A stretch of 64,000 bases of DNA from an uncultured bacterium (GTDB taxonomy: Bacteria; Planctomycetota; GCA-002687715). The DNA is taken from contig CADEGH010000005.1 of the NCBI GenBank assembly GCA_902826835.1, positions 160,006-224,005 of the forward strand, given 5' to 3'. The stretch's first letter is position 1. Each line of letters starts with the position of its first letter. Below the pieces are notes generated by a model that was not told the origin of the DNA, did not search any database, and was given only the letters and a program-made list of their open reading frames with translations. This document shows positions 59,645 through 64,000 of the stretch, in pieces. The position numbers and the translations under genes are program-made.

Positions 59645-59938
59645 GTGACGGCAGGCGAACCGAGCGAGCCCGGAGTGACCGTGCACGGAGGCGGACGAAG
59701 TTTCGTGGTGAACCGGTCGGAGACCCTGCTCGAAGCGGCGCTGCGGTCCGGGTTCTACATTCCCGCCCAATGCAAGGTCGGAGCCTGTCAGACCTGCATG
59801 GTTCGCTGCCTCGATGGGTTGGTCCCCGCCGCTTCGAGGGCAGGCCTGACCGACGCCGAGATCCAGCACGGGTACTTCCTCGCCTGCCTTTGCCGGCCCG
59901 ACGGGGAGATCTCAGTCGCGCGAGCCTGGGATTTCTGA
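59645..59938 (+). CDS. [2Fe-2S] ferredoxin (plant-type)
   Basis: 97 residues from a GTG 8 bases after the nrnA stop; starts at 59675 or 59681 are also possible. Cysteine ligands: CKVGACQTC followed, about 29 residues later, by the fourth in FLACLCRP. A single-cluster electron carrier; its partner oxidoreductase is not in the window. The ligand loop and a short, acidic C-terminus match plant-type ferredoxins. No Shine-Dalgarno is convincing, so the exact start is uncertain. Confidence 0.85.
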   Translation: MTAGEPSEPGVTVHGGGRSFVVNRSETLLEAALRSGFYIPAQCKVGACQTCMVRCLDGLVPAASRAGLTDAEIQHGYFLACLCRPDGEISVARAWDF

Positions 59939-60046
59939 GGCTCGTCCTCCCGATTCGGCCCGCTAAGATCCGCCCGCCCCGGTCCCGACTGAAGCCGAGC
60001 GCGGCTGGATGGTCTTTTCAGGGGCACTCCTTCCATCGAGGCTCGC

Positions 60047-60652
60047 ATGCACCTTGCCCCCGAGGGGACCGGCTGGATCGAAGTCGTTTGCGGGAGCATG
60101 TTCTCCGGGAAGACCGAAGAACTGATCCGTCGCCTGCGGCGCGCACGCATCGCCCAGCAAAACGTGCGCATCTTCAAGCCGGCTATCGATCAGCGCTACG
60201 ACGAGACGGATATCGTTTCTCACTCCTCCTGGCGCATCCCCTCGCGAGCCGTGGTGCGGGCGAGCGAAATCTTGGATCACGTGCCGCGGGCGACCCAAGT
60301 CGTCGGCATCGACGAGGCCCAGTTTTTCGAGCCTGACCTCGTGCTCGTGGCGCGGGAGCTGGCCCGCCGAGGACTGCGGGTGATCGTGGCGGGGCTCGAG
60401 CAGGACTATCGGGCCGAACCTTTCCCGACGATGGCAGCCCTGATGGTCGAGGCGGAGTTCGTGACCAAGAGCCTCGCGATCTGCGTGGTGTGCGGAAACC
60501 CCGCGCACCGCAATCAGCGCCTGGTGAACAAGTCCGGGCAGATCGTGGTTGGAGGGGCTGAGAGTTACGAGGCGCGGTGTCGCCGTTGCTTCCGCATCGC
60601 CAGCGAGGATGCCGAGCTTTTCGAAGCACCTCCGAAGGAAGCCGATGGCTGA
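60047..60652 (+). CDS. tdk: Thymidine kinase
   Basis: 201 residues. Phosphorylates thymidine in the salvage pathway. P-loop GSMFSGKTEELIRRLRRARIA at residues 16-36, Walker-like VVGIDEAQFF, the lasso loop FVTKSLAICVVCGNPAHRNQRLV, and the zinc-binding CVVC...CRRC pairs. Its stop overlaps the thiD start by 8 bases. Confidence 0.96.
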   Translation: MHLAPEGTGWIEVVCGSMFSGKTEELIRRLRRARIAQQNVRIFKPAIDQRYDETDIVSHSSWRIPSRAVVRASEILDHVPRATQVVGIDEAQFFEPDLVLVARELARRGLRVIVAGLEQDYRAEPFPTMAALMVEAEFVTKSLAICVVCGNPAHRNQRLVNKSGQIVVGGAESYEARCRRCFRIASEDAELFEAPPKEADG

Positions 60653-61418
60653 TCCGATCGTGGCGATCGTGGCGGGGTCCGACCCACTCGGATACTCCGG
60701 CCTGCAAGCCGACCTCCGCCATCTCGCGGCGATGTCTGCCCAGGGAGTCGCGATCCCGACCTGCCTGACGGAGCAGGGCGAGAATCACCTCGTTCGCATC
60801 CTCCCGGTCCCGGTCGACCACGTCACCGGGGCACTTCGCTTGGCGCAGTCGGAAATGGCGATCACGGCGGTGAAGGTGGGGCTGGTGCCCAGCGCGGCCC
60901 TCGCCAAGGAACTCGCCGTGAGCCTGCGAGCTCTCGGAGCACCCTATGTCGTCGACCCGATCTGCGTTTCCAGCGGTGGCGCATCCCTGCTCGAATATGG
61001 CGCGCTCGAGGCCATCGTGGGACACCTGTTTCCGCAGGCGTCCCTGATCACTCCGAACCTCCCCGAGATGCGTCGCATCGCGGCATGCCTCGGGAGGAAG
61101 CCGGAAGAGGATCCGGTCGCGACCGGCTCGGCCATCGTGCAACTCGGGGCTCGCGCCGTTCTGCTGAAGGGCGGGCACGGGAGCTCGCCCCGGGAAGTCG
61201 AAGACATTCTCATCACGGCCTCGGGGGTGCGGCGGTGGGTCGCGCCCAAGGAAGCGGGGATTCCGCCTCGAGGCACCGGATGCGCGCTCTCGACGGCGAT
61301 TGCGGTGGCGCTGGCGGCGGGAACTCCGCTCGAGGCCGCGGTCGAGGGCTCGATCCTCAGGGTGCGGTCGGCGATTCGGAGAGCCATGCGAGCTTCGACG
61401 CGTCGCCTGGTTTTGTGA
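60645..61418 (+). CDS. thiD: Hydroxymethylpyrimidine/phosphomethylpyrimidine kinase
   Basis: 257 residues. Phosphorylates HMP then HMP-phosphate for thiamine synthesis. Ribokinase fold with VAIVAGSDPLGYSGLQADLRHLAAMSAQGVAIPTCLTEQ, AVKVGLVPSAAL, YVVDPICVSSGG, LITPNLPEMRRI, AVLLKGGHG and the anion hole RGTGCALSTAIAVALAAG. Start overlaps tdk. With thiE in the queA operon it gives two late thiamine steps in the window. Confidence 0.94.
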   Translation: MADPIVAIVAGSDPLGYSGLQADLRHLAAMSAQGVAIPTCLTEQGENHLVRILPVPVDHVTGALRLAQSEMAITAVKVGLVPSAALAKELAVSLRALGAPYVVDPICVSSGGASLLEYGALEAIVGHLFPQASLITPNLPEMRRIAACLGRKPEEDPVATGSAIVQLGARAVLLKGGHGSSPREVEDILITASGVRRWVAPKEAGIPPRGTGCALSTAIAVALAAGTPLEAAVEGSILRVRSAIRRAMRASTRRLVL

Positions 61419-61438
61419 GTGTCGGAGAGGAGTGATCC

Positions 61439-62107
61439 ATGTCGAATTCCGTGGCCGTGATTCTCTCGGGGGCTGGATATCTGGACGGTTCGGAGATCCA
61501 GGAGGCCGTGCTCTCGCTCTACTTTCTCGAGCGCGAAGGATTGACCGCGCAGTGTTACGCGCCGGATCGGGAGCAGTTTCACGTCGTCGACCACCGCACG
61601 GGTCAAGCGACCGCGGAGTCCCGCAACGTGTTGACCGAATCGGCGCGGATCGCACGAGGGAAGGTGCTTCCGCTCGGCCAGCTAGACATGGCGCGCCACT
61701 CGGCCATCGTGATGCCGGGAGGCTACGGAGCGGCCAAGAATCTGAGCGACTTCGCGTGGAAGGGCGCCGACTGCGCGGTGGATCCCGATCTGCTCCGCGC
61801 GCTGGCGAAGGCGGTCGCCCAAAGGAAGCCCATCGTCGCGGTGTGCATCGCCCCGGCTGTCTTGGCCGCGGCTTTGCGACAGGCCGGTTCGCATGCGCCT
61901 ACCCTCACGATCGGCAACGATGCCGACACCGCCCTGGCGGTCCGCAAGCTCGGGGCGCGCCACGAGGAGTGCCCGGTCGACCGAGCGGTCGTCGACGAGA
62001 CGCACCGTATCATCACCACTCCGGCCTATATGTACGAAGTCGGCCCGGGGGCGATCGGGAATGGCATCGAACTCGCGATCCGCAAGCTTGCGAGCTGGTT
62101 ACGGTGA
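61439..62107 (+). CDS. elbB: ElbB-like class I glutamine amidotransferase-like / glyoxalase protein
   Basis: 222 residues. DJ-1/PfpI superfamily member of the ElbB (isoprenoid biosynthesis enhancer) type: VAVILSGAGYLDGSEIQEAVLSLYFLEREG, MPGGYGAAKNLSDFA, and CIAPAVLAAALRQAG with the nucleophile-elbow cysteine, then PAYMYEVGPGAIGNGIE. Related proteins have glyoxalase III activity; the link to isoprenoids is from E. coli genetics. GGAGAGGAG lies just upstream. Converges with the following glycosyltransferase by 9 bases. Confidence 0.93.
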   Translation: MSNSVAVILSGAGYLDGSEIQEAVLSLYFLEREGLTAQCYAPDREQFHVVDHRTGQATAESRNVLTESARIARGKVLPLGQLDMARHSAIVMPGGYGAAKNLSDFAWKGADCAVDPDLLRALAKAVAQRKPIVAVCIAPAVLAAALRQAGSHAPTLTIGNDADTALAVRKLGARHEECPVDRAVVDETHRIITTPAYMYEVGPGAIGNGIELAIRKLASWLR

Positions 62108-63184
62108 GCTTGGCATCGGATCGCCATGATAGGCGGCGAACAGGATCTTGCGCACCTCTTCCCAGCGGAACGACTCGGTCAAGGCTCGTCCTCGTTCGAT
62201 GAGGCCGGCGGCTAGGGAGGGCGATTCGAGCACCTTGACGATGGCCGCTTCCAAGGCCGGAGCGTCGTTCGGAGGAACGAGCAAGGCCTCGCGCTGGTTG
62301 GCGACCAAATCAGGGATGCCGCCGACGTCGGTCGAAACCACTACCAACCCACTCGCCAAGCTCTCGAGAATTGAGATGGGCATGTTGTCGGCATTCGTGG
62401 GGTTCACGTAGATGTCGTGCTGTGAGTAGAGCTCCGCCATCCGCGCGTTGTCGACGCGCCCTGCCCATTGGATGTCCGAGAGCCTGAGCCTCGTGGCCAG
62501 GGCTCTGAGATTGGACTCCTCGGGCCCCGTGCCGGCGAGGGTCAGCGTCGCCTCGGGATAGCGCGATCGTAGACGAGCGAATGCCTCGAGAGCGAGCCCG
62601 ACGTTGTACATCGACTCGAAGTTGCGATTGACCAGGATCTGCGGACGGATCGTCGCTCGAGGTTGGAACGGGAATCGCGTCAAATCGGTGATGTTGGGGA
62701 CGATCGAACTCGCGTGGCCGCGGGCCGCAAATACGCGTGCCAGGAATGCCGAAGGCACGGTGAGGAGGGAGGCACGGCGTACGACGAAGTCGGCTAGACG
62801 ACCGGCCCGGCGGAAAAATCCCTCGGCGAGGCCGCCTCGGTAATTCAGGATGACGCGCCGCCGCAGGAGCCGAGCCCACAGAATCGCCGGGAGTACGCGC
62901 GCGAAGAAATAGAAGCCGGAGGCGCCGAGAATGTGGACGACTCGGGCGCGCGGCATCGCACCCAGGAGTTTGAGTCCAAAGACGAGGCCTGAAGCGAGGG
63001 TCCGGATCAGGGGGACCTTCGCCATTCCTCCGAGCGGCGGATTCGTGGCGAGGAACTCCACCGAGACTCCTTCCTCGCGGAGTTTGGCGAGCAGGAGTTG
63101 CCCTTGTACCGCCATTCCTCCAAACGGAGGCGGGGAGGGGCCGATCAAGAGGACGGGTGGGACCTTGCCCTCAGCCATGGGCAT
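62099..63184 (-). CDS. Glycosyltransferase family 4-type
   Basis: 361 residues. Starts VLLIGPSPPPFGGMAVQGQLLLAKLREEGVSVEFLATNPPLGG; donor-binding C-terminal half shows NFESMYNVGLALEAFARLRSRYPEATLTLAGTGPEESNLR, YVNPTNADNMPISILESLASGLVVVSTDVGGIPDLV, a GT4-like E-x7-E arrangement. No transmembrane segments, so it is cytoplasmic or peripheral. Overlaps the asparagine synthetase gene by 14 bases, forming the edge of a likely polysaccharide gene cluster. Sugar and acceptor unknown. Confidence 0.88.
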   Translation of the reverse strand: MPMAEGKVPPVLLIGPSPPPFGGMAVQGQLLLAKLREEGVSVEFLATNPPLGGMAKVPLIRTLASGLVFGLKLLGAMPRARVVHILGASGFYFFARVLPAILWARLLRRRVILNYRGGLAEGFFRRAGRLADFVVRRASLLTVPSAFLARVFAARGHASSIVPNITDLTRFPFQPRATIRPQILVNRNFESMYNVGLALEAFARLRSRYPEATLTLAGTGPEESNLRALATRLRLSDIQWAGRVDNARMAELYSQHDIYVNPTNADNMPISILESLASGLVVVSTDVGGIPDLVANQREALLVPPNDAPALEAAIVKVLESPSLAAGLIERGRALTESFRWEEVRKILFAAYHGDPMPSSP

Positions 63185-64000
63185 CCGCCCACAATTCGAA
63201 CATCAAGGCGGTGTAGAGGTGATGCGTTGCGTCGCGGGTGCCCGCGAGGTGGGCGTCGTAGAGGCTCCGCACGTAGGCTCGATCGACGAAGGCGTCGGTG
63301 ACGGGGTGCGAGCGGAACAGCAGGGCTTCCGAGAATTCCCGGATTTCGCGGCGGAACCAGCCCGAGATTGGCAGTTCGAAGCCTTGTTTCTTGCGGCGGA
63401 GGAGGTCGGGCGGCACGCGGTCGGAAATCGCCTTCTTGAAGATCACCTTGCCCTCCCGCCCGACGAGTTTGAGCGACGAGGGCATACGGGCGGCGCACTC
63501 CATGAGACGATGGTCGAGCAAAGGCTCGCGGGCTTCGAGGGAAACCGCCATGCTGGCGCGGTCCACCTTCACGAGGACGTCATCGACGAGGAAACTCTTG
63601 ATGTCGACGTATTGGGCGCGCGACACTGGATCCCGCGTGCCCGACGCTTCCATGAGCGTGCGGAAGAGATCGGAGGGACGATAGGCACCGAGGCTCTTTC
63701 GGAAATCCGGATGGAGGAACGGCGAGACCGTACGCCCGTGGCCGGAGAGGGCCATGCTGTTGAAGAACCCCTCGTGGGGATCCAGGGAGAGATTGGTGAG
63801 GGTGGTCTTCGCGCGGAAAACGCGGGGCAGCCAATCGGCCTTCGGATAGGCGGCACCCAGGGCGCCGAACAGGGTCCGACGGAGGGCCCGCGGGAGCCAC
63901 GCCCGCGCGCGGTTCTCGGCGCGCTCGAAGGAATAGCGTCGAGCGTACCCCGCGAAGTTCTCGTCGCCCCCGTCTCCGGAGAGCGCCACCGTCACGTGTT
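63171..64000 (-). CDS. asnB: Asparagine synthetase B-type enzyme, C-terminal fragment
   Basis: Only the C-terminal 276 residues are in the window; the start is beyond the right edge. The ATP pyrophosphatase loop VALSGDGGDENFAGY is at the visible start, then DIKSFLVDDVLVKVDRASMAVSLEAREPLLDHRLMECAARMP and LLRRKKQGFELPISGWFR, all typical of the synthetase domain. In exopolysaccharide loci AsnB-like proteins often amidate sugars rather than make asparagine. With the glycosyltransferase downstream this is the more likely role, but it is inference. Confidence 0.9.
   Translation of the reverse strand, partial: HVTVALSGDGGDENFAGYARRYSFERAENRARAWLPRALRRTLFGALGAAYPKADWLPRVFRAKTTLTNLSLDPHEGFFNSMALSGHGRTVSPFLHPDFRKSLGAYRPSDLFRTLMEASGTRDPVSRAQYVDIKSFLVDDVLVKVDRASMAVSLEAREPLLDHRLMECAARMPSSLKLVGREGKVIFKKAISDRVPPDLLRRKKQGFELPISGWFRREIREFSEALLFRSHPVTDAFVDRAYVRSLYDAHLAGTRDATHHLYTALMFELWADAHG

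Noticed and set aside
60047..62107. Mobile element or recent horizontal insertion around tdk-thiD-elbB
   Set aside because: Overlapping genes, uniform composition and absence of repeats or integrase genes indicate ordinary chromosomal organisation.

Overview
The window is 64 kb of high-GC bacterial chromosome with dense, mostly single-copy housekeeping genes. I see no rRNA, insertion sequence, integrase, prophage or CRISPR array. Several traits point to the Planctomycetota or a close PVC-type relative: a large lipoprotein with an N-terminal dehydrogenase-like propeller, HEAT repeats and a C-terminal CxxCH haem motif; a YdjY-like protein; a DUF5658-like protein; many secreted proteins of unknown function; and McsA-McsB-ClpC. 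The assignment is inferred from gene content, not from a marker-gene tree.

Layout. 1-5844 (minus): tpiA-secG-pyrE-yicC-gmk-rpoZ-coaBC, with groES-groEL transcribed toward tpiA. 6227-18914 (plus): a HEAT-repeat protein, a set of secreted proteins of unknown function, an ECF-like sigma factor with its own promoter and a palindrome, the large cytochrome-type lipoprotein, and an epimerase-like plus methyltransferase pair. 19083-25603 (minus): one tight operon, queA-ligA-thiE-membrane TPR protein-purF-SDR. 25802-27376 (plus): a processive family 2 glycosyltransferase. 27411-34871 (minus): two tRNA-Ser genes, a PEGA lipoprotein, mcsA-mcsB-clpC, a YdjY-like protein and a membrane protein. 34902-44964: nnrD (plus), an FHA/vWA protein and pdxJ (minus), then rsmD, a TPR protein, a MetRS-beta-like domain, recN, manA and an RsuA/RluB-type pseudouridine synthase (plus). 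45124-49340 (minus): a degenerate REC-GGDEF protein, a small secreted protein, a secretin and a GspK-like protein. 49475-62107 (plus): a DUF5658-like membrane protein, a cyclic-di-GMP-I riboswitch, a FliA/WhiG-type sigma factor, a VanZ-like protein, two paralogous secreted proteins (the second carrying a pseudopilin GspG-like tail), purB, an unknown gene, nrnA, a ferredoxin, tdk, thiD and elbB. 62099-64000 (minus): a glycosyltransferase and a truncated asparagine synthetase, probably the edge of a polysaccharide locus.

The most interesting region is 48.3-56 kb. A canonical cyclic-di-GMP-I aptamer lies in the leader of a flagellar/sporulation-type sigma factor. It is followed by three complementary segments that can form two mutually exclusive hairpins. 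About 1.1 kb upstream, and divergent, is a REC-GGDEF protein whose catalytic signature is lost (RDREF) while a correctly spaced RxxD inhibitory-site motif remains, so it may be a cyclic-di-GMP receptor. A type II secretion-like secretin and GspK lie beside it, and a pseudopilin-like tail is fused to a large secreted protein downstream of the sigma gene. An NrnA-type phosphoesterase, a family that can degrade pGpG, lies further along. Together these suggest a cyclic-di-GMP-gated sigma-factor circuit controlling secreted or surface proteins. The riboswitch and motif changes are read directly from the sequence; the circuit is inference.
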